NCBI GenBank assembly: GCA_951217055.1
Contig: OX578286.1
Coordinates: forward strand, 37,108,345 to 37,172,344
Reading direction: 5' to 3'
From: Gerris lacustris
Lineage: Eukaryota > Arthropoda > Insecta > Hemiptera > Gerridae
Length of the DNA: 64,000 nt
In this document: piece by piece, positions 1-12,146 of the stretch
Layout of the letters: each line of letters starts with the position of its first letter
How positions within the stretch are numbered: position 1 is the stretch's first letter
Position numbers and translations under genes: made by a program
The notes under the pieces: model-generated
What the model saw: only the letters and a program-made list of their open reading frames with translations
What the model was told of the DNA's origin: nothing
Database searches by the model: none

Positions 1-110
1 TATGTCTAGTATTTTGTCGGGTCCACACCGATTTTTCCTGTTCAACGCTAAAAATTATAAACTAATCGTAACCTTTCCTTATTATCCTAGAAAGTAACAT
101 ATCACGTATT

Positions 111-720
111 TTTACTTTCTCATGTAAAAGAGAAAGTATTGTGATGGTGCAAAAATTCGATTTTGATTTTATTTTTATTTTTGAGGTCCCCTGAGTCCAA
201 AAAAGTGGTTTTTAAAAAATGTCTCTCTGCCTGAGCAGGCGCCTGGTTTAGGCTCCAGGCGTCTGCTGGACCGATTTTGATGAAATTTGGCATAACATGT
301 TTAGAAAAATCATACCCCGAGGCGAAATCGAGAAATGATTTTTAGTTCTAAATTTGGGGGCGCTACCCCGTAAAAACTCTGAAAAACGTGAAAAAAAATT
401 ATTTCTCGAAAATGGTTTCCGACGATTTTGATTTAAAAAAAAAATTAAATGTAGTCCATTTAAATACAAATCTAACGATATAAGCCGTTTTCCTGGGAAA
501 AATCTAGTTCCTGAGAAAAAAGCTTAAAACGCGGACGGAGAGAGCCCGGGTTCGATTCCCTGCCCAGGAGAAGTTATTTTTATGATAAATTTTGATGAAA
601 TGTTCAATAATAATTAAATGCACATACGAAAACTATTAAATGGAAAAAAAACTGGGCTAAGTAATTATGAACTCGTTTATGAGAAAGTTTGTCTGAGTTG
701 TCTCAGACAAACCGATTTTT
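111..720 (-). repeat. Dispersed repeat family A, near full length
   Basis: This is the reverse complement of the tandem pair at 49060-50313. It begins with ACTTTCTCATG and ends with GAGAAAGTTTGTCTGAG, so short inverted ends (ACTTTCTCAT/ATGAGAAAGT) lie close to both termini. Inside are the family hallmarks: 'CCGATTTTGATGAAATTTGG' near 272, and a Pol III B-box-like GGTTCGATTCC near 550. I see no A box at the right distance, so a SINE origin is not shown. It is probably a non-autonomous DNA element; the class is unknown. The short reading frame here is only a by-product. Confidence 0.6.
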
Positions 721-1620
721 AGGGTTTCGAGGTCGTCCTAGAAACCCATATGCTTTTGGTAGTTCGTCCGTCCATCCGTCGCATCTTGGAGTATATCTCC
801 CGACCTACTGAAGCTATAGACTTGAAATTTGGTATACAAGTTAAACTTTTTTACCCAAAAACAGAAACACTATTGCAGACTTAAACACTCCAAATTTCTA
901 CGATCTGCGATCAATTGCGAGTAGAGCAATATTTTATATTTTTTGTAATTTTCAAGTTGGGTATCATTTCAAAGGTATTGAAATGTAGATTACAAATATA
1001 TATCGCGTTTACCCCCCAAATAATTAGGACAAACCCAAAATGTACCCCCCCCCCTGCACTACCCCATTGGGATAGGTCCTAAAAAAGGGCAAAAAAACAT
1101 ATAATATCTCTGTGGTCCAATGAAATTTCCGGGAGTTGGTCTAAAAAAGTGAAATTTTAGGGGGCCATAACTCGGGAGCCCCAAAATGTTTGTCATTTGA
1201 AAATTCGAAGTTGGGTATCATTTTAAAGGTAGTGAAATTTGGTTCACAAAAATATATCGTTTTTCAAAATGGCGGCTATTTCACCCCCCAAAAAATTAAA
1301 ACTAAACGCAAAAAATGCCCCCCCCCCCGCTACCCCATTAGGACAGGAGCTAAAATTAAGGCAAAAATACAAAAATATGCATCTCTGTAGTCCAATGATA
1401 TTTCCGGGAGTTGATATAAAAAAGTCAAATTTTAAAAATTTTAGGGGGCCGTAACTCGGGAGCCCCAAAATTTTTGTCATTTCAAAATTCGTAGTTGGGT
1501 ATCAGTTTAAAGGTAGGTTTTGAAATTTAGATCACAAAAATATATCGTTTTTCAAAATGGCGGCCATTTTAACCCTAAAATAACTAAATTAGTGCATACA
1601 ATCGAAGATAGTAATGGATA
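721..1620 (+). repeat. Dispersed repeat family B with three internal modules
   Basis: It opens with 'TCGTCCTAGAAACCCATATG' and a GTCCGTCCATCCGTCGCATC segment that recurs near 46240. A module of roughly 255-285 bp then repeats three times (starts near 950, 1205 and 1490). Each copy has 'TTGGGTATCA', 'AAAGGTA', a TTACAAA/TCACAAA-ATATAT stretch and, in the later copies, CAAAATGGCGG, with C-rich runs between copies. No protein is encoded. It is probably a non-autonomous mobile element that grew by internal duplication. Confidence 0.55.
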
Positions 1621-1957
1621 ATATGCACTCCTCGTTTCTTAAAAGTGAATTTTTATACATATTTTTGATGAATGTTTCGATGAAGGATAATTTCGGTGGA
1701 TGAAAAGCGACATTACATATTTTTGTTAAAAAAATAAAAAAATAATAATAATGTACTTATGAATTCTTATGACCGAAGACCCCCCTTTTAGTTTTTAGTA
1801 ACTTGCTGGTAAGTACTTGACGGGATTTTTTGATATAATTTCTAAGTATAGAGGTCGTTAATCCTTCTGACTTTGTTCCAAAGACAGCATTTTTTATTTT
1901 TATTAGAAATTTCGAGAAAGTTAAGGTTTCTGTGCTTTAAAATTATGAAATAAGGAA
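1621..1957. other. No recognisable feature
   Basis: AT-rich sequence that may be the decayed tail of family B. I see no open frame, RNA gene or repeat that I can define. Confidence 0.4.
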
Positions 1958-2091
1958 TTTAATTGCCGGTAGATTTTCCCTGACCTATGACAAAATTCCC
2001 TGACTTTTCCCTGACTATTCCCTGTTGGCCGAAATTCCCTGACTTTTCCCGGTATTCCCGGTTTTCCCGGTCGGTGGCCACCCTGTTTTAC
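1958..2091. mobile_element. DNA transposon terminus with TTCCCTGAC repeats
   Basis: There is a run of 'ATTCCCTGACTTTTCCC' variants, ending in GGTCGGTGGCCACCCTG at about 2091. A terminus of the form CAGGGTGGCCACC followed by GGGAA-rich repeats is a recurrent animal DNA-transposon end. The other terminus was not found, so this is probably a solo fragment. The superfamily is not assigned. Confidence 0.45.
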
Positions 2092-2169
2092 GGTTAAGTA
2101 TACCGAAAGTATAAATACGTTGACGTATAGCACATCGTTAGAACCGGTAAAAAATAAGGAACAACTATA

Positions 2170-2530
2170 AAAAAAAGTGGCCTACGAAGTGAGGAAAAGT
2201 TCCGAGGTACCCCGTACACGATGTTTTATCCTTATAATTAAAAATGGTGCAATTTACATTCCTTTTATACCTCGTAAAATCTTGTTTTTTTCTCATAATT
2301 TAAAAATGGTGCAGTTTACGTTTTCCTAACACGGGCTTTATCGATGGTATTTCAGAAAAGAGGTTGAAAGGAATTGGTGCAATTTACACTATTTTCCTTA
2401 ACTCGTTTTTAGAAGTAGTGGTGCAAGGTGCAATTTACACTGTTTTTCTTACTTCGTAAAATATTCTTTTTTATTTCTGCTAAAAAAATTGTGCAATTTA
2501 CGTATACCCATAAAATGTTAGTGAAATATA
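2170..2530 (+). repeat. Degenerate tandem repeat around GGTGCAATTTAC
   Basis: The phrase GGTGCA(A/G)TTTAC recurs about five times (near 2245, 2310, 2378, 2430 and 2490), roughly every 60-70 bases. AT-rich 'TTTTCCTTA-CTCGT' stretches separate the copies. The copies are diverged and no frame is kept. Confidence 0.5.
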
Positions 2531-2537
2531 AATAGTT

Positions 2538-3145
2538 CCGAATTTATTTACTTCACACAAATGACAACCATCTAGAGAGCTGATCTTAAACCTATAAAAG
2601 GACAAATCTTTGAACAACGGATCTCACCAACACCGAAACTAAACCGTGGCCATCGATATGGCCCCGTGTAGGGGAGGGTAAGAGAAGAAAAATAAGTACA
2701 AGTAAAGAAGTACAGATGTAGAAAATATGAACCGATATCTAGTACACAAGTGTAGACAAACCTGGTTGTCATACGTCAATTAATGTATTTCTTTATTTAC
2801 TTATTCTTTTTAGCTGTCATTCAATGTTTACCTCTTTAATAAAAAATCACAAATTTGAAACCCGTCATAATGAAGATCGTAAAAATATGAGATACGTCAA
2901 AACAAATAAAATAACTTGCGGATTTTTTCCGAACTAACTTTCCATACAGCAAAATTTGCTGAAAACGAATTAAATTCTGCTGAAAGATGGGTATAAGTAT
3001 TAAAATAATGCATTGTCATCGTGTTCTGAGCTATTCTAAAAGTTTCAAGTGCCTAGCTATTCGGGAAGTTAGTTAGAAATCGATTGCCAGATTTGTACCG
3101 GACAAACAAACAAACAAACAAGAAAGCAAGCTAATAAAAACGTAG
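2538..3145 (+). repeat. Dispersed repeat family J, copy 1
   Basis: A second copy is at 63192-63663. Both begin with CCGAATTTATTTACTTCACA and end with a short CAAA-repeat tail followed by AAGCAAGCTAATAAAAACG. The tail, with (CAAA)n expanded here relative to copy 2, suggests a retroposon 3' end, but no protein or Pol III promoter is evident. Copy 1 is longer because it carries about 130 extra bases near 2650-2790. Confidence 0.6.
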
Positions 3146-3535
3146 TAATAAAATTAAACAGCATATAAGAGGGAGACAATGTAATATTATCACCTCTAGA
3201 AATAGAATATGTATGCTAAAAGCGTTACACAATACTAAAGCAGGTATACCTAGTCATTCCACACCCCCTTAAGCACGCATTGTGTTTTTTTTTTTTATTA
3301 AAAAAAAACCTTTACACGTTCCCAAACTTGGATTAGTAACAAAACTCTTTCTAGAGTTCATGTCACCAAACTGACTTAGAATATTTACTACGCAGTGACA
3401 AGACCTCCATAATGAAATACGACTTCGTCACAAGGCGGTCTTTCAACATAACACGCCCGGCAATTAGTCTACGCTACACTCTTATCTGATTTATTCCCCC
3501 TCCCCTTTTTGTGTTTCATATTATTAGTTGATTAC
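3146..3535. other. No recognisable feature
   Basis: Low-complexity AT-rich sequence with homopolymer runs near 3285 and 3300. No gene-like signal on either strand. Confidence 0.4.
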
Positions 3536-4065
3536 ACGGTACTTTTTTAGATTGTTACTTCCCTATGTTTTTTTTTTTTATGACTGACTAAATAACTATT
3601 AAGACAAAGGGATGTTTAGTCCAATATACTTTGGGACCAAGGGACACACTTCTGTTTTTCTAAGGGGAGTAACAATCTAAAGAAGAACATTCCGTACACC
3701 TTCCTTTAGATTGTTACTCGCCTCTAATTTTTCTAAGGGAAGTATAGATTTTTACTTGAAAAGTTAAGAGAAACTACCTTCAACACAACAAAATCATTTA
3801 GATGTCTACTTCTAATAATGGTATGTACTTCTTTAGATTGTTACTCACCTATATTTTTTTTAGAGTATAAATAACTTTGACTAAATAACTATTCACACAA
3901 AGGGATGTTTAGTCTAATGTACTTTCAGACAAAGGAATATTACACTTCTGTTTTTATAAGGGGAGAAACAGTCTAAAGAAGAACATTCTATACACCTTCT
4001 TTAGATTGTTACTCCCCTCTGTTTTTTTTATATAAGGGGAGTAAAAATCTAAACAAATGTCCTAA
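3536..4065 (+). mobile_element. Two tandem copies of MITE family G
   Basis: Copies lie at about 3538-3745 and 3827-4060. Each starts with GGTACTT-TTTAGATTGTTACT or a close variant and contains the diagnostic inner text 'AAAGGGATGTTTAGTC' and AATCTAAAGAAG. The inverted ends (TCTTTAGATTGTTACTCCCC / GGGGAGTAACAATCTAAAGA) are repeated inside the element, so it can fold into several hairpins. Elsewhere one copy has an 8-bp target duplication (see 55252), suggesting an hAT-like origin. No transposase is present. Confidence 0.65.
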
Positions 4066-4750
4066 TAATTTTAAGCATAATAAAAAAAACATTTTTAATT
4101 AGAGTTAATTTATTAATAAATTATAATTTTTCTTTTTTGTTTTATTTTTAATGGGTTTAATTAGGCGGAAGTAGACCTTCCAATATTTCCATGTTTCCAT
4201 TTTAAAAGCTCTAATTATTTTTGTCGTTATATAACGACCACATTCTTTCAACCAATCAAACAGCCCACTATATTATCATTTAGGTAAAAATTAGAGGTTA
4301 ACATTGTATTCTGTTGTTGATAATAAATGAGAAAATTATTTTTTGTACAATTTTGACAAATAAATTAATTTTATCTCCAGTAGGGATAAGAAGTTATGAT
4401 TTTGAATTAGTTTAGAGGGACTAAAGTAAGTCTTTTCATCCTTGAACTCAAAAAGTAGGGAGAAAAGGTAAAAGTAGGGCAAAAAAGTAAAGATTGCAAC
4501 TTAATTATTTTAAAAATATTAAAAATGAATGGCTAATGTAATGAAGTTGTTGAAATCAGGTTGGCAACATTGCTTTTTCGACATTGTTTATATTTGTTTA
4601 TAACCTGCATCTAAATAACCTTCTATTTGAGTTTAATTCTAATTCTTATTTGTTTTTAATATTGAATCTCTTATATCTGCCATTAAAAGTGCAAATAATT
4701 ATTGTGATTTATTAAAATAATAAATAAAAACTGTGCAATGGACGAAAACG
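4066..4750. other. AT-rich stretch, nothing recognised
   Basis: No sustained reading frame, RNA gene or definable repeat seen. Confidence 0.4.
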
Positions 4751-4754
4751 TGTA

Positions 4755-4945
4755 TTTTCTTCCTACTGGAGATAAAATATTGTATGTACCTCGTGAGTAA
4801 AGTGCCATTATTCCCCTCGCGATAATTATCTCCCTCGGCTTTGCCTCGGGATTTATAGGGACCTTGGTTCCTTCGGCTTCGCCTCAAGAACAAACTTTTT
4901 CGCTCAGGGAATAATGGCTTACTTTACTCCCTAGGTTCATAAATA
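4755..4945. repeat. Dispersed repeat related to family K
   Basis: This stretch has 'CTCGGCTTTGCCTCGGGATT' and 'TTCGGCTTCGCCTCAAG', the reverse of the 'CGAGGCGTAGCC' phrases in the copies at 48490 and 50520. It is bracketed by 'GTGCCATTATTCCC' and 'GGGAATAATGGC', an inverted pair at about 4800-4917. It is GC-richer than its surroundings, and no protein is encoded. Confidence 0.5.
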
Positions 4946-5015
4946 ACTATTAATTTCATCCATTTTTTTTACTAAAATATGTGTATAATATATATAATAT
5001 AATTTGAGGGATTTA

Positions 5016-5480
5016 CACGATTTAAGATCCCTTGAGTCCAAAAAAGTATTTTTTTTATTTTTAAATATATATATACCTGTGAGACTCTCAGGCATTAGAA
5101 GTGAAACTTAAGTTTTAGAAACAGTTGATTTTACGCATTGCTCTCTCTGCATTATTTGTTGATCATTTTATTATTTCATGATTAAGAAATGATTATGTAG
5201 AATAGAAAAATAAAATGAAATATTTTGCAATAAAATATTTTATTATTTCTCGATTTCGCTCCGGGGTATGATTTTTCTGAACATGTATGCCAAATTTCGT
5301 CAAAATCGGCCCAGTAGTTTAGGCTCCAGGCGTCTGCACAGACGACAGACAGACATTTTTTAAAACCCTTTTTTTTGGACTCAGGACTCAGGGGACCTCA
5401 AAACGTGTAAATCCATCAAAATCTCAAAATTGAATTTTCGCGCCATCACAATACTTTATCTTTATATGAGAAAGTAAAAA
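5016..5480 (+). repeat. Family A, 5'-truncated and rearranged
   Basis: The right half (about 5236-5480) closely matches 49435-49683: 'CGGGGTATGATTTTTCTGAA', 'GTCTGCACAGACGACAGACA', and an end in TATATGAGAAAGT. A short inverted piece of the same end lies at 5018-5048. In between is unrelated AT-rich sequence. Confidence 0.6.
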
Positions 5481-6642
5481 GAAGCAACTATATGAAAATA
5501 AGTCATTAGTATAATATGTCAAAGTCGTGGTCTAAGAGAAATAAATAACTAGATAAAGAAATTGTAATAAAAATGGTGATTCGTTCATAGTGAAATAACT
5601 TCATAAATTATCAAGACAGAAATGAATGATATAGGTTGAAATAATGACAAGACCTAAGTATTCACATTTATTCTTAAATCAAGAAACGAGAGATAAATAT
5701 CGAAATAGTGATGTCCCAAAGAAATAACAAAACGATTCCATAAAGAAATAAATGATTTATAAACATCGAAATGGTGATTTATTTTATGCGGGCAACTTCG
5801 GAATAAAACTAATGTTGAAATGATCATTAGGTAGATTAATTAAAAGACTGTCAAATTAAATATATGACTATGACTATAAATATATATATATATGTATATA
5901 GTTTAAATTGGCATCAATAAGATAAATTTATAACTATTATATCATTTGTCTTACGTTAATAAATAAATTAATAACATATATTAATTTAATTTATTGAGGA
6001 ATAGTATACTCGAAATGTTTAAAATGGCTGTCAAATACATATTTCCCCATAAGGTTAAATTTTTTCATCAAAAAATTGATAAATAACTAAATTGACAGAT
6101 TGGCTCAGCATTGACCTAACGTTAATCAGTCTAGAAAAAATATAATTAAAATATAAAATTCTTAGACGACGATAGGAAAATTCATTTTAGATTTAGTCAC
6201 CGAAATAATCAGGCAAATATTCAAAAACGTAATTGACTAAAACTCATTTAAAAATGATTATTTATGTAAAATACAAAATAAAATCGGTCCGAAACAACTC
6301 AGACTAACTTTGAAATATATTCTCGGTCCCACATACCAGAAAACATACCGCGGACCGACACGCATGTCAGTCCACTAGCAGTAACAGTGAAACCTTTAGA
6401 AGAAGAACCTTCCAAGTGAATTGAGAGTCCCACCCGGCACTTTAGTCTACCTTCACTCCAAGCATCCTTTTAAAGTATAAACTTATCATGATTAACTATT
6501 AATTTTCTTAATATTAAATATATATTGCATTTTTCTCACTCCAATGATAAAGCCACCTGATGCCTAGTTTATACATAATTAAAAATGTTTGTTGTGTATT
6601 TTTTTGTTTTGGATTTTCAACAAATCATATTTATTTTAAGAT
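5481..6642. other. About 1.2 kb without a recognised feature
   Basis: AT-rich, with a short (AT)n near 5880. No open frame above background, and I could not match it to other parts of the window. Confidence 0.4.
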
Positions 6643-6776
6643 TTTGGTAGTAATAATACCATGGAAAGTTTAAATTTTAATTTAAATCAAACTATAATTA
6701 TTATTAACAACGGGAGATAGACGGAGACAAATAGACTCCAGCGCCAGGACTCGAACCACGGGCCTCTATATACTAC
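6643..6776 (-). mobile_element. tRNA-derived SINE, 5'-truncated
   Basis: This matches the SINE at 34247-34376 in reverse. On the minus strand it has the B-box GTGGTTCGAGTCC, then the family body and the AT-rich tail (TTGTTAATAATAATTATAGT). The head stops in the anticodon arm, so the A box is missing. That is a usual result of incomplete reverse transcription. Confidence 0.65.
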
Positions 6777-6890
6777 GATCAAAATCGTCTGAACTGTTTT
6801 CAAGAAACAAATTTGTATCACGCGTTTTCAGAATTTTCGAGGTAGTGCCCCCATATTTGGAGCAAAATTCAAGCCATAATTATGAAGTGG
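6777..6890 (+). repeat. Family A fragment
   Basis: Diverged match to 49335-49440: ATCAAAATCGTCTGAACTGT, then 'GTAGTGCCCCCATATTTGGA'. It directly abuts the SINE, which suggests the SINE inserted into a family A copy whose other half is lost. Confidence 0.5.
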
Positions 6891-6902
6891 TAACACAAAA
6901 TC

Positions 6903-7019
6903 TCAACAATCATTTATAAAACAACCAATCAATTTATAAAACAACCAATAATAATTTATAAAAAACAAACAATCTTTTATAAAACAATCAATCATTTATA
7001 AAACAACCAATCATTTATT
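6903..7019. repeat. Short tandem repeat, about 20 bp unit
   Basis: Five to six imperfect copies of 'TTTATAAAACAACCAATCA'. No coding meaning. Confidence 0.6.
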
Positions 7020-7107
7020 GATATGAATTTAGTTTCAATTCAAAGGAACTGATAATTCTTCAATACATAGAGTTTTAATACATCTATAGTTTTAAGAACA
7101 CATCACA

Positions 7108-7147
7108 GTGCATGCATGGTGCAACATCTGTTGCACCATGCATGCAC
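7108..7147. repeat. Perfect 40-base hairpin
   Basis: A 19-base arm (GTGCATGCATGGTGCAACA) is followed by a 2-base loop (TC) and the exact reverse complement at 7129-7147. There is no U-tract or neighbouring gene that would make it a terminator, which would not be expected in a eukaryote anyway. Function unknown. Confidence 0.85.
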
Positions 7148-7810
7148 AGATTTGTTATGTTTTATTTAAAAGTGAAGAAATCGGCCAAAAACCAAGAAAT
7201 TTCCATCCGACCAAAAAAAATTACCTTTTCATAAACCCACAAAGAGATCTCAAAGTTAGTAGGTAATTTAAAAAATAATAATTTTCAATAAATTTACACT
7301 TATTTATTACAATTACATGAACTCATACATAAGTAAGTTTGTCTTAGATGTCTCGGACCGATTTTTTATTTGTGTTTTTCATTCCGTTTAGCCAATATAA
7401 CCGCCAAGGCCCTGAAACGCTTGGTTTCCTGGAACCAATAAGGTGGGACTGCAACCAATCAAAATCTACGGATCAGGAAGCATGACGTCCTAAAACCAGA
7501 AAAAAAACCGATTCGTAACAGCTGAACCGCTGTTGATGAACTAAAGGACATCCTAAAAAGGTCATACCCGATCAGGTCAAAAGGTCAAATGAACGGTATC
7601 TCTTTTTTAGCATTCGAAAATCAACCTGACATTCATCACAATACATCATTAGCAAATGGTAAAAGAATAAAAAATCAATATCAGTGCAAAATTAACGTCT
7701 GGAACTATCGGGTCTATGTACAAAAAAAAAATATTATCTATATAATATAGGCTAAAAAATTGAGAATTTTTGATAATAACAATTATGCATTTTGAAATGA
7801 GAAAGAATAA
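7148..7810. other. No gene; one short family A end
   Basis: At about 7319-7370 the phrase 'AAGTTTGTCTTAGATGTCTC' followed by GGACCGATTTTTT is a minus-oriented family A end. The rest is unassigned AT-rich sequence. Confidence 0.4.
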
Positions 7811-8512
7811 ACAGGTCAAGTGTGTGCTAGTCAGCACACAGCGAGGGTCCGTAGGCAACCCTGCGTATAGTTTAATTAGTACCCTATTGATGGTGTTTTT
7901 TATAATGCTAAAAAGCCTACTTTGAACTATCCTATGGGTCTGATATTCTCAAAACACATAAACAAACTTCTGATAAAGTATTTGTTTGCCACTGCACCGG
8001 ACTACAACCATATAAATATATCGAAAAGACCATAGTTATAAAAAACACGTATTTTGTCAATAAAAATTAAAATAATATTTTTTTCGAAATTTCCAAAAAG
8101 TGGTATCTTTACTTTTGGTCGAAGAATGTTCAGGAATTTTTTCAGATTTTTTGCACTTCACATAAGCGAGATAGAAGGGGGGGACACGTTTCACACCCAC
8201 TTCAAACTTACGCTCACCCTATCAAAGTTATATCCAAAGAATTATATATTTTTGTAATTAGCTCGACGTACCCTTTCATATGATACCCCTCACGGTGTCG
8301 AAAACAAAAAAAAAAATTTAACCTAAGTTTTTTTACCCTAATTTTTTTAAGTCGCTATATTTTTAAAATATGTGGGTAGGTACAAGACACATACATGCCA
8401 AATTTCAAAGTGATCGGACGAAAGGTGTAGCCGTGAGAGCAGGCGACAGGACGGACGGACAGACACACGCAGGAAAATATAAGGGTCCTTGGTTTTGCCT
8501 ACGGACCCTAAA
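7811..8512 (+). mobile_element. Non-autonomous element family C, copy 1
   Basis: The ends AGGGTCCGTAGGC (7844) and GCCTACGGACCCT (about 8498-8510) form a 13-base inverted pair. Outside the left end is the palindrome TGTGTGCTAGTCAGCACACA, which also accompanies the copies at 31677 and 44442. Inside, near the right end, are 'GACGGACGGACAGACACACG' and a 'CCAAATTTCAAAGTGATCGG' segment shared in reverse by copy 2. No transposase is encoded, and the short frame inside is a by-product. Confidence 0.65.
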
Positions 8513-8619
8513 AATGACTAAATCAATTTAAAATAATTCCATAAGACTCGAATTTAGGACTAATTTTTAAATGCTTCGATTAAAATGTGTAATAAACCGA
8601 TATTACATATTATTTACTG

Positions 8620-9190
8620 GTTGTACTGTCTAAGGCATTTCTTTATATTGTTACTCCCCTTATAAAAAATCCGAGGGGAGTAACAATCTAAAGAAGGTAT
8701 TCGGAATGTTCTTCTTTAGACTATTACTCCCCTTATAAAAACAAAAGTATGATATTCCTTTTTCCCAAAGTACTAAATATCCCTTTGTCGTAATAGTTAT
8801 TTAGTCAGTTATTAGTCAGTTATTTAGTTAGTAGTAATAAGTTATTAAGTCATCAGAAATCAGAGACATAAAAGAAAAAATTTCCGTTCTTCAGACTGAA
8901 CTTAAGTATTCCGTTACCTATGTAGGCACGGTAGCAAAATCATCATACATCATACAAAATTTGTGGTACTTCTTTAGATTGTAACACCACCTATGTCGCT
9001 TTAGAATAAAAATTACTTTTAAGAAAAAGGGATGTTTAGTCCAATGCTCTTTGGGACAAAGGAATATCACACTTCTATTTTGATGAGGGGAGTAATAGTT
9101 TAAAGAAGAATTTTTCGTAAACCTTCTTTAGATTGTTACTCTCATCTGTTTTTTATAAGGGGAGTAATAATCTAAAGAAGTGCCAAATCT
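8620..9190. mobile_element. Two MITE family G copies, opposite orientation
   Basis: A minus copy at about 8628-8815 and a plus copy at about 8966-9187, each with the TTTAGATTGTTAC-type ends and the 'GGGATGTTTAGTCC' core or its reverse. The plus copy ends in AATCTAAAGAAGTGCC. Between them is a short unassigned AT-rich piece. Confidence 0.6.
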
Positions 9191-9785
9191 ATTTTATAAT
9201 TAACAAGACAAAAGAAAAAATTACATTTTTTCTCATTTTTCCTCTGAGTTATCAAACTCAAAGAGTAAAAGTAACTCAAAAACTCATGTACATAATAATA
9301 TTATGTACTTTAGTATGTACTTAAGCTAACATATAATATTATCATATACCCACATTAGTCATCCTTATAGAATTTAAAATTTCCATAAAACTTATCAGTT
9401 ATATCTCTTTTCTGTGTCCTTTTTCTTTTGCACGGTGACGTTATCTCCTATTATTAATGATAACAGTAATTATCATATGAATACACAAGCTATACATATA
9501 TTGTAGATTGTATATATGAAGCTATCAATCTTATTTTATTTAAATGTCACGTACTTCCATGAACCCTCTTTCCCTTGAGATGTCATATACAAATGAGATA
9601 TTTCCACGCAAATGTCATTTCTGATAAATTAAAAAAACAATGTGACAAAACTAACTATTTATACAGTGCATATTAATAAAGATGTATATTATACATTTAT
9701 ATAATTTGAAGGAAGGTTATTTTAAAAAGAATTTAATTTTTATTATTTTCATATGAAAATAATATTTCTTCTGATTTGGGCAAAT
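9191..9785. other. Nothing recognised
   Basis: AT-rich, with no sustained frame and no repeat match. Confidence 0.4.
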
Positions 9786-10030
9786 TAAGGCACATCTTTA
9801 GATTATTACATCCCCTATAAAAAAAACAGAGGGGAGTGACAATCTAAAGAAGGTGTAAGGACCGTTCTTCTTTAGACTGTTACTCCCCTTATAAAAACAG
9901 AAGTGTGATATTCCTTTGTCCCAAAGTGAATTGGGCTAAAACATCTTTGTCTAAATAGTTATTTAGTAAAAGTCATTTATATTCTAAATTCTAAATAAAC
10001 ACAGGGGAGTAACAATCTAAAGAAGTACCG
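9786..10030 (-). mobile_element. MITE family G copy
   Basis: Starts GGCACATCTTTAGATTATTA and ends ACAATCTAAAGAAGTACC, with the family core in reverse orientation ('CCCAAAGTGAATTGGGCTAA'). Confidence 0.6.
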
Positions 10031-10313
10031 GGAACAAAATAGGAACGTTTTGATACTTGGCATATATAGCCGTTTATTAATTATTGAATATTAATTTATC
10101 AATATTAATAAACGTCCTAAAAGTTTTAAATAATCGGATTTTCGGATTTCTAACAAGATATACTAAGAAAAAATCTTTTCCAAAAAAAGTAATTCTATAC
10201 ATAATTATAGATAATAGAATTTTCCATTATCCCACATAGGCTCCACATAAATTGCTCTACATTTCTTTTTGTTTTAAAATCGTGGTTTTCCAATAAACCG
10301 ATTTTTGTGGTCA

Positions 10314-10811
10314 AATAATGAACAGAGCACACTATAAAATACTGAACAGAGGGCACTATACAATAATGAACAGAGCACACTATACAATACTGAACAGAGA
10401 GCACTTTACAATAATGAACAGAGCACACTATACAATACTGAACAGAGAGCACTATACAATAATGAACAGAGCACACTATACAATACTGAACAGAGAGCAC
10501 TATACAATAATGAACAGAGCACACTATACAATACTGAACAGAGACCACTATACAATAATGAACAGAGCACACTATAAAATACTGAACAGAGAGCACTTTA
10601 CAATAATGAACAGAGCACACTATTCAATACTGAACAGAGAGCACTTTACAATAATGAACAGAGCACACTATACAATACTGAACAGAGAGCACTATACAAT
10701 AATGAACAGAGCACACTATACAATACTGAACAGAGATCACTATACAATAATGAACAGAGCACACTATACAATACTGAACAGAGAGCACTTTACAATAATG
10801 AACAGAGAACA
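10314..10811. repeat. Tandem array, 24-bp unit in 48-bp dimers
   Basis: About 20 copies alternate between AATGAACAGAGCACACTATA-type and CTGAACAGAGAGCACTATAC-type units. Because 24 is a multiple of three and the unit lacks stops in some frames, long frames are open on both strands (16-residue repeat NRAHYTILNREHYTIM on plus). This is a consequence of the period. I see no sign of a true gene. Confidence 0.9.
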
Positions 10812-11455
10812 TTTTGGAAACCACTGCAATAAGAATCTGTTCATTATCGAGGACTACAAATGACAAACACATACTTCTCGACAATTAGCAACTTAAAATC
10901 AAAAATAGAGATAATTTATCAAGTTCAAACAGAAACACTTAAAGCATGAGGTTGATCACCCCTAAAAGAGGACGATAGATACTGCAACAATAATTGCTAA
11001 AATACAATCTGATTAAATCCATCAGGCAATTAATTCTTTCGTCAAGGTCATTTTGATTAATATATATCTGTTGTCTTTACTTCTCTTACGTAACGCTACG
11101 CAATATTTTCCCCCGATCCTGACGAAGTATTAAAAAAATCTTCCATTATGTTATATCAGAATTCAATTTTAGCGATAAAAACCAGTTATTTTTATATTTT
11201 TATTTAAGTAGCATTATAGAAATAAAATCATTTTTAAGGTACTTCTTTTTTCTTCTTATATCTTATTTAAATGTGATGGAATAATCCTTTCACTTTAATC
11301 TTTATTTTATTTTTATTATCAATTTTATTTTTTTTATTTTATATATTTAATTTTTTAGTTCTTATTTTTACATTTAAGTCCCAATCATAATGGTATTATG
11401 TCATTAAGTTGGAGTCACCCATCAAATTTATCTTCAATATGCGATATTTATCGCG

Positions 11456-11458
<3 letters not shown>
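10812..11458. other. Nothing recognised
   Basis: AT-rich sequence between the array and a TA tract. No open frame or repeat match. Confidence 0.4.

Positions 11459-11541
<83 letters not shown>
11459..11541. repeat. (TA)n microsatellite
   Basis: About 80 bases of uninterrupted TA. Confidence 0.95.
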
Positions 11542-11543
<2 letters not shown>

Positions 11544-11905
11544 AATGTTTTATATTAATAAATCTAAATAATTATAAAAACTATTATAATATCAGATATT
11601 TATAAACATTTTTCTCATATAAAAAAAAGGATTTTTTCCAAAAATTAATTAACAACGCGAGAGTAAAAACAAAAAAAAATAATTAAAAATTAATTCAGAA
11701 CGAACGCATAAAATCATGTTGAATATAAATCATTAAAATTATACCTTATTTACCCACGTAAATAACCCAGATTAAACCAAGTCTCGACTGCTTTAGACAA
11801 AGAAACAGCTAAATTACCTGTCAACAAAGAACAACACACAAATAATTAAAATTAAAATATTATCATAATAATTATACAACAAACAAAAACGGTAAATCAG
11901 AACAC
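11542..11905. other. Nothing recognised
   Basis: AT-rich, no feature defined. Confidence 0.4.
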
Positions 11906-11907
11906 GA

Positions 11908-11916
11908 AACTACTGG

Positions 11917-12010
<94 letters not shown>

Positions 12011-12056
12011 ATATAATATTTATATATTTTATATAAAATTTGTTAAATACTACTGG

Positions 12057-12146
<90 letters not shown>

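Noticed and set aside
541..570. B-box in family A as proof of a SINE
   Set aside because: No A box at the required distance, and the ends are inverted repeats. A DNA element is at least as likely.
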